A stretch of 64,000 nucleotides of DNA, from the NCBI GenBank assembly GCA_945876095.1, contig CAMCMP010000001.1:143052-207051 (forward strand). Reading direction: 5' to 3'. Positions 17,202-25,791 of this stretch are shown piece after piece (within the stretch, counting starts at the first letter, position 1; each line of letters begins with the position of its first letter). The notes under the pieces are model-generated. The model did no database searches. It had not been told where the DNA came from and saw only the letters and a list, made by a program, of their open reading frames with translations. A program made the translations under genes and the position numbers. This DNA is from Chitinophaga pinensis (GTDB lineage: Bacteria; Bacteroidota; Bacteroidia; Chitinophagales; Chitinophagaceae).

Positions 17202-17993
17202 ATGAATATTTTAGATACCATTATTGCGAAAAAAAAAATAGAGGTTGCTAGTAATAAGGCTAGAGTGAGCATAGATGAATTAAAACAAAGTGATTTATTT
17301 ATGCGACCCATCTTTTCATTAAAAGATTTTCTTCTTGATGAGACTAAAACAGGAATTATTGCTGAGTTTAAACGACAATCTCCTTCCAAAGGAATTATTA
17401 ATGGCACGGCAGATGTGTTGGAAGTGACTCAGGCCTATACTTTGAATGGGGCAAGTTGTCTTTCTGTACTAACGGATGAACATTTTTTTGGAGGCTCTGA
17501 GCAAGATCTTCGAAAAGCTAGGGTGAATAATATTCCAATCCTTCGTAAAGATTTTATTATTGATGAATATCAAATAATAGAAGCTAGGTCGATGGGAGCA
17601 GATGTAATTTTATTAATTGCTGCTTGTTTAACACCAGAGAGAGTAAAAGAATTGGCCACTTTTGCAAAAAGTATTCAGTTGGAAGTATTATTAGAAATAC
17701 ATTCAGAGGAAGAGCTGCAACATATTTGTGATGAAACAGAGTTGGTAGGGGTAAATAATCGAGATCTAAAAACATTTACTGTAGATATTAATCGCTCAAT
17801 TGAGTTAAGTAAAAAAATACCGGATAACAAAATTAAAATTGCTGAGAGCGGTATTAATGATATTGAAACTATTCGTATCTTTCGTGAAGCTGGATTTAAG
17901 GGTTTTTTAATTGGAGAAAACTTTATGAAGCAGCCAGACCCAACGATTGCTTTTGCCATTTTTGTTAAACAACTTAATGCAAAACAAACATGA
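17202..17993 (+). CDS. trpC: Indole-3-glycerol-phosphate synthase
   Basis: 263 residues, TIM barrel. Ring closure and decarboxylation of CdRP to indole-3-glycerol phosphate. IIAEFKRQSPSKG holds Glu55 and catalytic Lys57; ILRKDFIIDEYQI, LVGVNNRDLKTF and AESGI complete the active-site strands. Monofunctional: TrpF is encoded separately. Its last four bases (ATGA) overlap the first trpF start, indicating translational coupling. Confidence 0.96.
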   Translation: MNILDTIIAKKKIEVASNKARVSIDELKQSDLFMRPIFSLKDFLLDETKTGIIAEFKRQSPSKGIINGTADVLEVTQAYTLNGASCLSVLTDEHFFGGSEQDLRKARVNNIPILRKDFIIDEYQIIEARSMGADVILLIAACLTPERVKELATFAKSIQLEVLLEIHSEEELQHICDETELVGVNNRDLKTFTVDINRSIELSKKIPDNKIKIAESGINDIETIRIFREAGFKGFLIGENFMKQPDPTIAFAIFVKQLNAKQT

Positions 17994-18616
17994 GAGTAAA
18001 AGTGTGCGGCATCACTCAGGTAGAGCAATTATCAATCTTACCGGAACTAGGTGCGGCATTTGCAGGACTTATTTTTTATCCTAAGTCGCCCCGTTATGTG
18101 TTGCGTCATATGACTACTAGTCAGATTAAAAAAGAAGCGACTACCAACAAAGTGGGTGTTTTTGTAAATGCTTCCATTGAAGAGGTTTTGCAGATGGTGG
18201 ATGAATGTAGACTTCATATGGTTCAACTGCATGGAGATGAAACGCCTAAGTATTGTGAAAAGCTAGCAGATTATATTTCAGTGATTAAAGCTTTCCGTAT
18301 CAGCGAAACTGATAATGTAAACTGGCGAATTAGGGAATTTAGCGATGTGTGTGATATGTACATGTTTGATACAGAGGGTGCGGGTTATGGAGGAACTGGA
18401 AAGAAATTTAATTGGGATAAATTACAAGATGTGGTTGTGGGGAAACCTTATTTCTTAAGTGGGGGAATAGAGCCTACGGATGTAAATAAATTAAAAGAAT
18501 TTCAAACAAAGCCAGAGGCTAAAGCGTTATTTGCTATTGATATCAATAGTAAATTTGAGTCTTTACCTGGTATAAAAGATATTGGACTAATTAAAAGTTT
18601 TACTGATCAATTATAA
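17990..18616 (+). CDS. trpF: Phosphoribosylanthranilate isomerase, first copy
   Basis: 208 residues. Amadori rearrangement of phosphoribosylanthranilate to CdRP. Catalytic Cys6 is in KVCGIT and the catalytic Asp is in MFDTEGAGYGGTGKKFNW. The phosphate-binding loops FLSGGIEP and DINSKFES are present. It overlaps trpC by 4 bp and is followed after 12 bp by a second, clearly homologous trpF. Both copies look catalytically complete. Confidence 0.94.
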   Translation: MRVKVCGITQVEQLSILPELGAAFAGLIFYPKSPRYVLRHMTTSQIKKEATTNKVGVFVNASIEEVLQMVDECRLHMVQLHGDETPKYCEKLADYISVIKAFRISETDNVNWRIREFSDVCDMYMFDTEGAGYGGTGKKFNWDKLQDVVVGKPYFLSGGIEPTDVNKLKEFQTKPEAKALFAIDINSKFESLPGIKDIGLIKSFTDQL

Positions 18617-18628
18617 TTATTTAAATAA

Positions 18629-19264
18629 ATGTCAATGAATATAAAAGTATGTGGGATTACTCAGCTTAAGCAATTGCAACAGTTAGATGCTTTGAATGTT
18701 CCATTTGCAGGTTTGATATTTCATAAAGCTTCCCCTCGCTATGTGGTCGATAAAATTTCCAAGGATGAATTAAAGGGTAGTGATTTTGATTTAAAAAAAG
18801 TGGGTGTATTCGTAAATGCTGATTATGATGAAATTATGCAATCTATAGATGATTATGGTTTAGATGTAGTTCAATTGCATGGAGATGAAACACCCGAATT
18901 GTGTGAAGAATTGTCTGAAGAAGTAGAAGTCATTAAAGCATTTTCAATAAATGATAAAATCTCTTCGATTGATGATATGATTGTAGACTATGATGACGTT
19001 TGCGATTATTATTTATTTGATACCGCTTCTAAAAATGGACAAGCAGGGGGCACAGGAAAAAAATTTGATTGGAAGTTAGTTAAGAAGAGTAAAATTGAAA
19101 AACCTTTTTTTTTAAGTGGTGGAATTAGTTTGGATGATTTAGAAATAATTAAATCTTTTAAACATCCTGACTATTTTGGTATAGATGTAAATAGTAAGTT
19201 TGAAAAAAGTCCTGGAGTAAAAGACATGGCTTTATTGTTGCAGTTGAGGCAAGGAATTAAATAA
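18629..19264 (+). CDS. trpF: Phosphoribosylanthranilate isomerase, second tandem copy
   Basis: 211 residues, homologous along its full length to the first copy (roughly 45% identical by eye, not computed). KVCGIT (Cys8) and LFDTASKNGQAGGTGKKFDW carry the same catalytic Cys and Asp. FLSGGISLDD and DVNSKFEKSPG are the phosphate loops. The residues between differ enough that this is an old duplication or a lateral addition rather than a recent copy. It may have a redundant or shifted role (for example a related Amadori substrate), but nothing in the active site forces that reading. Confidence 0.92.
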   Translation: MSMNIKVCGITQLKQLQQLDALNVPFAGLIFHKASPRYVVDKISKDELKGSDFDLKKVGVFVNADYDEIMQSIDDYGLDVVQLHGDETPELCEELSEEVEVIKAFSINDKISSIDDMIVDYDDVCDYYLFDTASKNGQAGGTGKKFDWKLVKKSKIEKPFFLSGGISLDDLEIIKSFKHPDYFGIDVNSKFEKSPGVKDMALLLQLRQGIK

Positions 19265-19308
19265 ATTCTAAATGATAGCATAGTAGTTTAGGTATTTAAA
19301 AATTATTT

Positions 19309-19800
19309 ATGGTTACTGTAAGAAATGCAGTTGAAAAAGATCTGCCGTCAATGTTGGAAATTTATAATGAAATTATCCTTAATACGATGGCCGTATGGCA
19401 TGAGGAAGCTCATACTATTGAAATGAGGGAAGAATGGTTTTCATTAAAAAAAGAACAAGGCTTCCCAGTTTTGGTAGCTGAAACGCAGGGTATAATTGTT
19501 GGGTTTAGTACAATATCTACCTTTCGACCTTGGTCGGGATTTAGATTTACGGTGGAGAATTCAGTGTATGTTCGTCCTGAAAATAGAGGACAGGGTGTTG
19601 CAAAATTATTATTACCCGCATTGATTGATGCAGCTAGGCAATTAAATATTCATACAATAGTAGCAGGAATAGAAGCCACCAATGATATCAGTATAGCATT
19701 GCATGAAAAATTTGGTTTTATTGAGGTAGCTCATTTTAAGGAGGTAGGATTTAAGTTTGGCAGATGGATGGATCTTAAATTTATGCAGTTGATACTTTAA
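19309..19800 (+). CDS. GNAT N-acetyltransferase (phosphinothricin-acetyltransferase type)
   Basis: 163 residues. Acetyl-CoA-dependent transferase with the GNAT pyrophosphate loop VRPENRGQGVAKLL (about residues 94-107), and FRPWSGFRFTVENSVYV before it, typical of the PAT/YncA subgroup. That subgroup acetylates small amino-acid-like molecules such as methionine sulfone or phosphinothricin. It sits inside the trp operon between trpF and trpB, so its real substrate may be an amino acid or pathway metabolite; that is inference. A 98-bp gap with a small hairpin (19799-19822) separates it from trpB. Confidence 0.85.
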   Translation: MVTVRNAVEKDLPSMLEIYNEIILNTMAVWHEEAHTIEMREEWFSLKKEQGFPVLVAETQGIIVGFSTISTFRPWSGFRFTVENSVYVRPENRGQGVAKLLLPALIDAARQLNIHTIVAGIEATNDISIALHEKFGFIEVAHFKEVGFKFGRWMDLKFMQLIL

Positions 19801-19898
19801 TTGATTTTAGTTGTAATCAATTGGCCTTGATAATTTTTTTGAAAAATATTTTTTTCCTTGTTTATTCTCTTAGATGAGGATATAATTTAAAAATGTAG

Positions 19899-21092
19899 AT
19901 GATGACAGTTCAACAAAATAATTTTTCTGTAGATACCCATGGATATTATGGAGATTTCGGAGGTGCTTTTATCCCTGAAATGCTTTATCCAAATGTAAAG
20001 CAATTACAGGAGCAGTACCTACAGATTATGGGTGATCCTATTTTTCAGGAATCTTTTCAGCATTTATTAAAAGATTATGTGGGCCGACCAACTCCATTAT
20101 TTTTTGCTGAAAGATTGAGTCAAAAACATGGTGCTTCTATTTATTTGAAAAGGGAAGACCTTTGCCATACGGGTGCGCATAAAATCAATAATACGATTGG
20201 ACAAATATTACTAGCAGAAAGGTTAGGAAAAAAAAGAATCATTGCTGAAACAGGCGCTGGTCAACACGGAGTAGCCACTGCTACTGTATGTGCTCTTAAG
20301 GGGTTAGAATGTATTGTTTATATGGGTGAAAAGGATATTGAACGTCAGGCACCCAATGTTGCTCGTATGAAAATGTTAGGGGCAAAGGTGGTACCTGCGG
20401 TAAGTGGCAGTAAAACATTGAAGGACGCTACCAACGAAGCAATCAGAGATTGGATTAATAACCCAGTTGATACACATTATATTATAGGAAGTGTAGTGGG
20501 GCCGCATCCTTATCCTGATATGGTGGCCAGATTTCAAAGTGTAATAAGTGAAGAAATAAAAAAACAGTTAATTGAAAAAACGGGTAGTCCTTATCCTACG
20601 CATGTGATAGCTTGTGTGGGTGGTGGAAGTAATGCAGCTGGTGCATTCTATCATTTTTTAGATGACTTATCGGTTAAATTAGTAGCAGTGGAAGCAGCTG
20701 GTTGTGGTATAACTAGTGGAATGAGTGCTGCTACAACTCAACTGGGTAAACCAGGTATTTTACATGGTAGTAAGAGTTTATTAATGCAAACCAATGATGG
20801 TCAGGTGGTAGAACCGCACAGCATTTCAGCGGGATTGGATTACCCTGGAATTGGTCCGCTCCATGCCCATTTATTTAAAAGTGGTAGGGGTACTTTTATG
20901 AGTGCTACTGATGAAGAGGCGTTGCAGGCAGCTTTGGACATTAGCAGAACTGAGGGCATTATACCTGCCTTAGAAACTGCGCACGCTTTTTCAGTATTGA
21001 ATGATATTCATTTTGAAAAAACAGATGTGGTAGTAATATGTTTGAGTGGAAGGGGCGATAAGGATTTAGATACTTATATGAAATATTTGTAG
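19899..21092 (+). CDS. trpB: Tryptophan synthase beta chain
   Basis: 397 residues, PLP enzyme that condenses indole and serine. The PLP Lys is residue 95 in [12 protein letters not shown]; the phosphate cradle is [29 protein letters not shown] and [12 protein letters not shown] are further signatures, and the length is standard for TrpB1. Either of two adjacent ATGs (19899 or 19902) could start it. trpA follows after 50 bp. Confidence 0.97.
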   Translation: MMTVQQNNFSVDTHGYYGDFGGAFIPEMLYPNVKQLQEQYLQIMGDPIFQESFQHLLKDYVGRPTPLFFAERLSQKHGASIYLKREDLCHTGAHKINNTIGQILLAERLGKKRIIAETGAGQHGVATATVCALKGLECIVYMGEKDIERQAPNVARMKMLGAKVVPAVSGSKTLKDATNEAIRDWINNPVDTHYIIGSVVGPHPYPDMVARFQSVISEEIKKQLIEKTGSPYPTHVIACVGGGSNAAGAFYHFLDDLSVKLVAVEAAGCGITSGMSAATTQLGKPGILHGSKSLLMQTNDGQVVEPHSISAGLDYPGIGPLHAHLFKSGRGTFMSATDEEALQAALDISRTEGIIPALETAHAFSVLNDIHFEKTDVVVICLSGRGDKDLDTYMKYL

Positions 21093-21142
21093 TTTTTATG
21101 TTGTTAAAAAATCATTCAAAATTCTGAAAGTATCAAAAAATT

Positions 21143-21913
21143 ATGAATAGAATTGATTTGCTATTTAAGCAAAAAAAACAGTCGGTATTAAATGTGTATT
21201 GTACTGCTGGATATCCTCAGTTGAACAGCATGGTAGAAGTATTAAGTTCCTTACAAGAAAATGGTGCTGATATTATTGAAATTGGAATGCCCTACAGTGA
21301 TCCATTAGCGGATGGACCCGTGATTCAGCAGAGTAATATGGTTGCCCTTGAGAATGGAATGAGTATTCCTGTTCTATTTGAGCAATTAAAAAATATTCGT
21401 TCAACTATTCATCTTCCCATTATTTTAATGGGTTACATGAATCCAATTTTGCAATTCGGACTTAAAAATTTCTGTGAAGCCGCCGCCGCGGTAGGAGTAG
21501 ATGGGGTGATATTGCCCGATTTGCCTATGTTTGAATTCGAGAATGAATACCAACCACTGTTTAATAAACACGGACTAAAATTTATTTTTTTGGTAACACC
21601 TGAAACAGAAGAAGAAAGAATTCGAAAAATTGATGGCCTATGCAGTGGATTTTTATATGCGGTATCTTCTTCTTCAACTACTGGCAATAATAAAGTGATT
21701 GCTGACCAATCAGCTTATTTTAAGCGTTTGAAAGAGATGCAATTGAATAATCCTATTCTTGTTGGTTTTGGAATAAAAGATAAAGGAACTTTTCAATCTG
21801 CTTGTCAATATTCAAATGGAGCTATCATTGGAAGTGCCTATATTAAGGCCTTGGAAGGGTCTACGAATATTCAACTTTCTACTAAAGAATTCTTAAATAA
21901 TGTGCTGGCTTAG
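21143..21913 (+). CDS. trpA: Tryptophan synthase alpha chain
   Basis: 256 residues, TIM barrel that splits indole-3-glycerol phosphate and channels indole to TrpB. Catalytic Glu46 is in IIEIGMPYSDPLADGPVIQ and Asp57 follows in the same segment. GFLYAVSSSSTTGNN and GFGIKDKG form the phosphate site. It is the last biosynthetic gene of the operon; the thioredoxin-like gene starts 46 bp later and may be read through. Confidence 0.96.
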   Translation: MNRIDLLFKQKKQSVLNVYCTAGYPQLNSMVEVLSSLQENGADIIEIGMPYSDPLADGPVIQQSNMVALENGMSIPVLFEQLKNIRSTIHLPIILMGYMNPILQFGLKNFCEAAAAVGVDGVILPDLPMFEFENEYQPLFNKHGLKFIFLVTPETEEERIRKIDGLCSGFLYAVSSSSTTGNNKVIADQSAYFKRLKEMQLNNPILVGFGIKDKGTFQSACQYSNGAIIGSAYIKALEGSTNIQLSTKEFLNNVLA

Positions 21914-21959
21914 GTCCATTTGATAAAAAAAATTAAATTGCGTTATTAAAATACTCAAA

Positions 21960-23066
21960 ATGAAAATTTTCTCCCTTTTTATTCTATTGATACCCTCTTG
22001 GTTGACTGCTCAAAATCAGACAAACAAAAAGTCAACTTCAACTGCAAAAGTATCGCCTGCACCAAACAAGACTTTAACAAAAAAAAATACAGATGGATTT
22101 AGTATTTCAGGGATAATAAAAGGTTTTCCAGATGGTACGAATGTTTCATTATTGAATGGTCAAACAGGTGCACCAGAATCAGAAACAACCGTTACTAATA
22201 ATACTTTTTCTTTTAAGGGCAAATTGGTTACCCCTGAATTTAAAATTATAATATTTGATAAAAAGCCTCCTTATATTACTTTGTTTTTGGATAATAGCAA
22301 TGTTCAAATAAATGGAGTAAAAGATTCTTTGGAAACAGCGATGGTTACTGGATCTTCTGCCCATACTGATTTTATAAAACTAAATCAATTGTTGGCACCC
22401 TATCAAAAATTATTTTCTTCTAATAATTTAAATGATAGACAAGAGGTAGAGAGTGCAATGGCAGCGTTAGAAAATTTTGTAAAAAGAGAAAGCGGTTCTT
22501 TTGTAGCACCATTAGCTGTTATTAGATGTAGTCAATTAAGTCCTGAAATAGGTAAAACAGAAGAATTATTTAATCAGTTATCTACAGAAGTAAAGAATAC
22601 TCCGATGGGTAATTATGTTGCTCAACAAATAGTTGAATCTAAAAGAAATGCCATTGGTACCATATTAGCAGATTTTACACAAGCTGATACTACTGGTAAA
22701 CCTATTCAACTTTCTTCTTACCGTGGTAAGTATGTATTGGTCGATTTTTGGGCTAGTTGGTGTGGACCCTGCAGACAAGAGAATCCAAATGTTGTGGCCA
22801 ACTATAATCGATTTAAAAGTAAAAACTTCACCGTATTGGGAGTTTCATTGGATAAAACTAAATCGGCTTGGGTAGATGCAATTACTATGGATGGACTTAC
22901 TTGGGGTCATGTAAGTGATTTAAAGGGATGGACAAACGCAGTAGCACAGCAGTACCAAATTTCTAGTATTCCTCAAAATTTCTTAATAGGGCCTGATGGA
23001 AAAATTATTGCAAAAAACTTAAGGGGACCAGCGCTGGAGAGTAAACTAGAGTCAATTTTAAAATAA
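21960..23066 (+). CDS. DUF4369-TlpA/ResA-like thioredoxin protein
   Basis: 368 residues. A signal peptide (SWLTAQ) is followed by a low-complexity Lys/Thr linker, an N-terminal DUF4369 beta domain (FSISGIIKGFPDGTNVSLLNG...ESETTVTNNTFSFKG, about residues 47-120) and a C-terminal thioredoxin fold. The active site WCGPC lies near residues 266-270 in VLVDFWASWCGPCRQENPN, and a cis-Pro is in SSIPQNFLIGPDG. Such periplasmic proteins reduce disulfides in Bacteroidota. It lies 46 bp after trpA on the same strand and is closed by the hairpin at 23087-23126. Confidence 0.92.
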   Translation: MKIFSLFILLIPSWLTAQNQTNKKSTSTAKVSPAPNKTLTKKNTDGFSISGIIKGFPDGTNVSLLNGQTGAPESETTVTNNTFSFKGKLVTPEFKIIIFDKKPPYITLFLDNSNVQINGVKDSLETAMVTGSSAHTDFIKLNQLLAPYQKLFSSNNLNDRQEVESAMAALENFVKRESGSFVAPLAVIRCSQLSPEIGKTEELFNQLSTEVKNTPMGNYVAQQIVESKRNAIGTILADFTQADTTGKPIQLSSYRGKYVLVDFWASWCGPCRQENPNVVANYNRFKSKNFTVLGVSLDKTKSAWVDAITMDGLTWGHVSDLKGWTNAVAQQYQISSIPQNFLIGPDGKIIAKNLRGPALESKLESILK

Positions 23067-23086
23067 TCAAAAAACTATATATTCAC

Positions 23087-23126
23087 AGGCTATAAAAGAT
23101 AAAACTGATTTTATCTTTTATAGCCT
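23087..23126. terminator. Terminator hairpin between convergent genes
   Basis: An 18-bp perfect stem, AGGCTATAAAAGATAAAA with TTTTATCTTTTATAGCCT, around CTGA. It lies between the convergent TlpA-like and mutase genes and overlaps the mutase stop codon. It is AT-rich and probably works in both directions. Confidence 0.7.
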
Positions 23127-24678
23127 ATTTATATTCTCCAAAAACTTTTCTTAGTTCATCTGAAATTTCTCCCAGCGTACAATAATTTTCTACTGCATCT
23201 AGTACAAAAGGCATAAGGTTACTATCACCTCTTGCTACCTGATTAATTTGCGATAAACAGTCCTGAACTTTTATATTATTTCTCCTAGCTTTTAATGAGG
23301 TAAGTTGGTCAATTTGAGTTTGACGGATACTATCATTGATTTTAAAACCATAAGTGGTATTGCTTTTTTCACTTTGGAATTTATTTACCCCCACTATAAT
23401 TTTTCCACCACTTTCAATTTGACGCTGATATTCATAGGCGCTTTTAGCAATTTCATCTTGCATATAACCTTGTTCTATAGCAGCTACACTTCCTCCCATC
23501 GCATCAATTTTTTTGATGATATCCCATGCATTCGTTTCTATTTCATTGGTCAAACTTTCAATAAAAAAACTACCTGCTAATGGATCAACAGTATCGGGTA
23601 CTCCACTTTCGTATGCTACAATTTGTTGGGTACCTAAAGCAATAGCTGCTGCTTCTTCACTCGGCAAATTAAGCGCTTCATCATAACTGTTAGTATGAAG
23701 GCTTTGAGTACCACCTAATACTGCAGAAAGCGTTTGAAGTGCAACACGTGTAATATTATTGAGTGGTTGTTGGGCAGTGAGGGTAGCACCTCCTGTTTGA
23801 GTATGAAAGCGAAGCATCATTGCTTTTGGATCAGTTGCGCCGAGGCTTTTCATGATTATAGCCCACATTTTTCTTGCCGCTCTAAATTTTGAAACTTCTT
23901 CGAATAAATTATTGTGTGCATTGAAAAAGAAGGAGAGGCGTTTGCCTAGTGTATTGATATCTATTCCTTTTTCCAAAGCAGCCTTTACATAGGCTTTTCC
24001 GTTACTTAAAGTAAATGCAATTTCCTGTATCGCGGTACTGCCTGCTTCTCTGATATGGTATCCAGAAATTGAAATAGTATTCCATTTTGGAATTTCTTTT
24101 TCACACCACTCAAATATGTCAGTGGTGATTCTCATAGAAGGTTGGGGAGGATAAATATAAGTTCCTCTCGCAGCGTATTCTTTTAAAATATCATTTTGAA
24201 TGGTACCAGCTATTTTACTTAAATCTGCCCCTTGTTTTTTTGCTAATGCAATATAGAAAGCAAGTAAAATAAAACCCGTAGCATTGATAGTCATTGAAGT
24301 GGAAATTTCTTCCAATTTTATTCCTTTGAATAAGGCTTCCATATCTTCAAGAGAATCAATTGCAACACCTACTTTGCCCACTTCTCCTTCTGAAAGTTCA
24401 TGATCACTGTCAAAACCAATTTGAGTAGGCAGGTCAAAAGCGATACTTAATCCATTAACACCTCTTGATAATAAATAATGATAACGTTGGTTACTTTCTT
24501 GTGCAGTACTAAATCCTGCATATTGCCGCATGGTCCATAGTTTACCACGATACATATCAGCTTGAATCCCCCTAGTAAAAGGAAATTTACCGGGTAATTC
24601 ATCTGGAGGTAATCCTAAGTCAAAGTTGGTATACACTTCCTTTATTTCAATACCGTCGTCTGTAAACTTTTTTTTCAT
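23125..24678 (-). CDS. Methylmalonyl-CoA-mutase-family large subunit (no B12 domain)
   Basis: 517 residues covering only the CoA-binding TIM barrel of acyl-CoA mutases. [63 protein letters not shown] and [19 protein letters not shown] are the signatures. The cobalamin-binding DxHxxG domain that follows in one-chain mutases is absent, so a separate small B12 subunit must be supplied elsewhere. The substrate may be methylmalonyl-CoA or a related branched acyl-CoA. It is transcribed after the small membrane protein gene at 24708-25262, 29 bp away. Confidence 0.9.
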   Translation of the reverse strand: MKKKFTDDGIEIKEVYTNFDLGLPPDELPGKFPFTRGIQADMYRGKLWTMRQYAGFSTAQESNQRYHYLLSRGVNGLSIAFDLPTQIGFDSDHELSEGEVGKVGVAIDSLEDMEALFKGIKLEEISTSMTINATGFILLAFYIALAKKQGADLSKIAGTIQNDILKEYAARGTYIYPPQPSMRITTDIFEWCEKEIPKWNTISISGYHIREAGSTAIQEIAFTLSNGKAYVKAALEKGIDINTLGKRLSFFFNAHNNLFEEVSKFRAARKMWAIIMKSLGATDPKAMMLRFHTQTGGATLTAQQPLNNITRVALQTLSAVLGGTQSLHTNSYDEALNLPSEEAAAIALGTQQIVAYESGVPDTVDPLAGSFFIESLTNEIETNAWDIIKKIDAMGGSVAAIEQGYMQDEIAKSAYEYQRQIESGGKIIVGVNKFQSEKSNTTYGFKINDSIRQTQIDQLTSLKARRNNIKVQDCLSQINQVARGDSNLMPFVLDAVENYCTLGEISDELRKVFGEYK

Positions 24679-24707
24679 GAAAGATATTATAGAAATTAAT
24701 TCGATAC

Positions 24708-25262
24708 TTATAATAATTTTTTTACTTCAAATTGAATCGCATCTAATACTAATTGACTTAACTCAGCATTGTTATTAGAACAGTATTCTAAAATAATTTT
24801 GCTAAGTTCTATTGCATTGGCTTGAGGATCTAAAGTACCTGCCAGATGGTTGATGATGAAAATATTTTGTTCCTTTAAATTAGTGATTGCTTTCCAAACC
24901 TCTGTATTGATATAGATTTGTTGAGTGGTATTGTGTTCATATTCATTGCGAATATTTTCTATAAGCCCTGCTTGTAATTCAGCAGCTGTTAGGATGGTAG
25001 AATGCATCCTAGTAACGAGATTTTTTAGCGAAATCCTATCGGCCAATAAGGCTAATCTTTCATAGGCTTGAAGTATCAATGGCCCGTTGAGAGCTTTGAC
25101 GGGCTGTTTTAAAGCGATTTCCCTTCTTACCGACCTAAGTTCAGTTAGCAAATAAAAAAGTAATCCAAAGATAAATACGATGGCTATTCCTTGTACTTCT
25201 ATGATTCCAACTTCAAATAGTAGCATATTTTTTTTACAAAAATACAACAATAAGTTACTCAT
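24708..25262 (-). CDS. Conserved membrane-anchored protein, function unknown
   Basis: 184 residues from the first ATG; an internal ATG at 25226 gives [13 protein letters not shown] and may be the true start. One transmembrane helix ([18 protein letters not shown]) is followed by a mostly helical cytoplasmic domain with no motif I can name. A TLDPQAN segment and a helical tail are visible. It resembles uncharacterised short proteins seen beside mutase genes in Chitinophagaceae, though I cannot confirm the family. The start lies 29 bp upstream of the mutase start, same strand. Confidence 0.7.
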   Translation of the reverse strand: MSNLLLYFCKKNMLLFEVGIIEVQGIAIVFIFGLLFYLLTELRSVRREIALKQPVKALNGPLILQAYERLALLADRISLKNLVTRMHSTILTAAELQAGLIENIRNEYEHNTTQQIYINTEVWKAITNLKEQNIFIINHLAGTLDPQANAIELSKIILEYCSNNNAELSQLVLDAIQFEVKKLL

Positions 25263-25341
25263 ATTTTCCTTCTTTCGAAAATCTCAGATATCGATATTTT
25301 TTAAAATATTTGATACCTTTACATAAATAAAGTCAAATTTT

Positions 25342-25686
25342 ATGGAAACAATGATAGCAGCTCCTGTAACACTAACACAAAGTGCAGTGGAAGAAGTTAA
25401 GCGCTTGATGAATGAAATTAGTTTCGATAAGAAAAATGTTCTGCGTGTTGGAGTTAAAGGTGGTGGTTGTAGCGGCATGACCTATGTATTAGGGTTTGAT
25501 ATTGCTACTGAAAAAGATGACCATTTTGAAATAGATTCTATTCCATGTATTATGGAACGCTCACATGGGATCTATTTAATGGGAATGGAAGTAGATTGGC
25601 AGGGCGGATTAAATTCACGGGGATTTACCTTTAAGAACCCCAATGCAAGTAATACTTGCGGTTGTGGCAACTCATTTGCCGTTTAA
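25342..25686 (+). CDS. A-type Fe-S cluster carrier (IscA/ErpA/HesB family)
   Basis: 114 residues. The three cluster-binding cysteines are present: Cys43 in GGGCSGMTY, and Cys106 and Cys108 in TCGCGNSF at the C-terminus. It carries assembled Fe-S clusters to apo-enzymes. It is a single gene with no isc or suf genes next to it. A perfect hairpin terminator follows at 25735. Confidence 0.94.
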   Translation: METMIAAPVTLTQSAVEEVKRLMNEISFDKKNVLRVGVKGGGCSGMTYVLGFDIATEKDDHFEIDSIPCIMERSHGIYLMGMEVDWQGGLNSRGFTFKNPNASNTCGCGNSFAV

Positions 25687-25734
25687 TTATTAATAAAATT
25701 ATAGGGTCAAAATTTCGATTGAAGATATTTGTGT

Positions 25735-25773
25735 CAATAAAAATGCCTGTTCATTGAACAGGCATTTTTATTG
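25735..25773. terminator. Bidirectional terminator between convergent genes
   Basis: A perfect 19-bp stem: CAATAAAAATGCCTGTTCA with its exact complement ending ATTTTTATTG. It serves the Fe-S carrier gene (rightward) and secDF (leftward, stop at 25792) equally well. Confidence 0.88.
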
Positions 25774-25791
25774 AATAAGTATAAATTTTAA

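Noticed and set aside
17990..19264. The two trpF frames as one broken gene
   Set aside because: Each copy has its own start, catalytic Cys, catalytic Asp and phosphate loops over full length.
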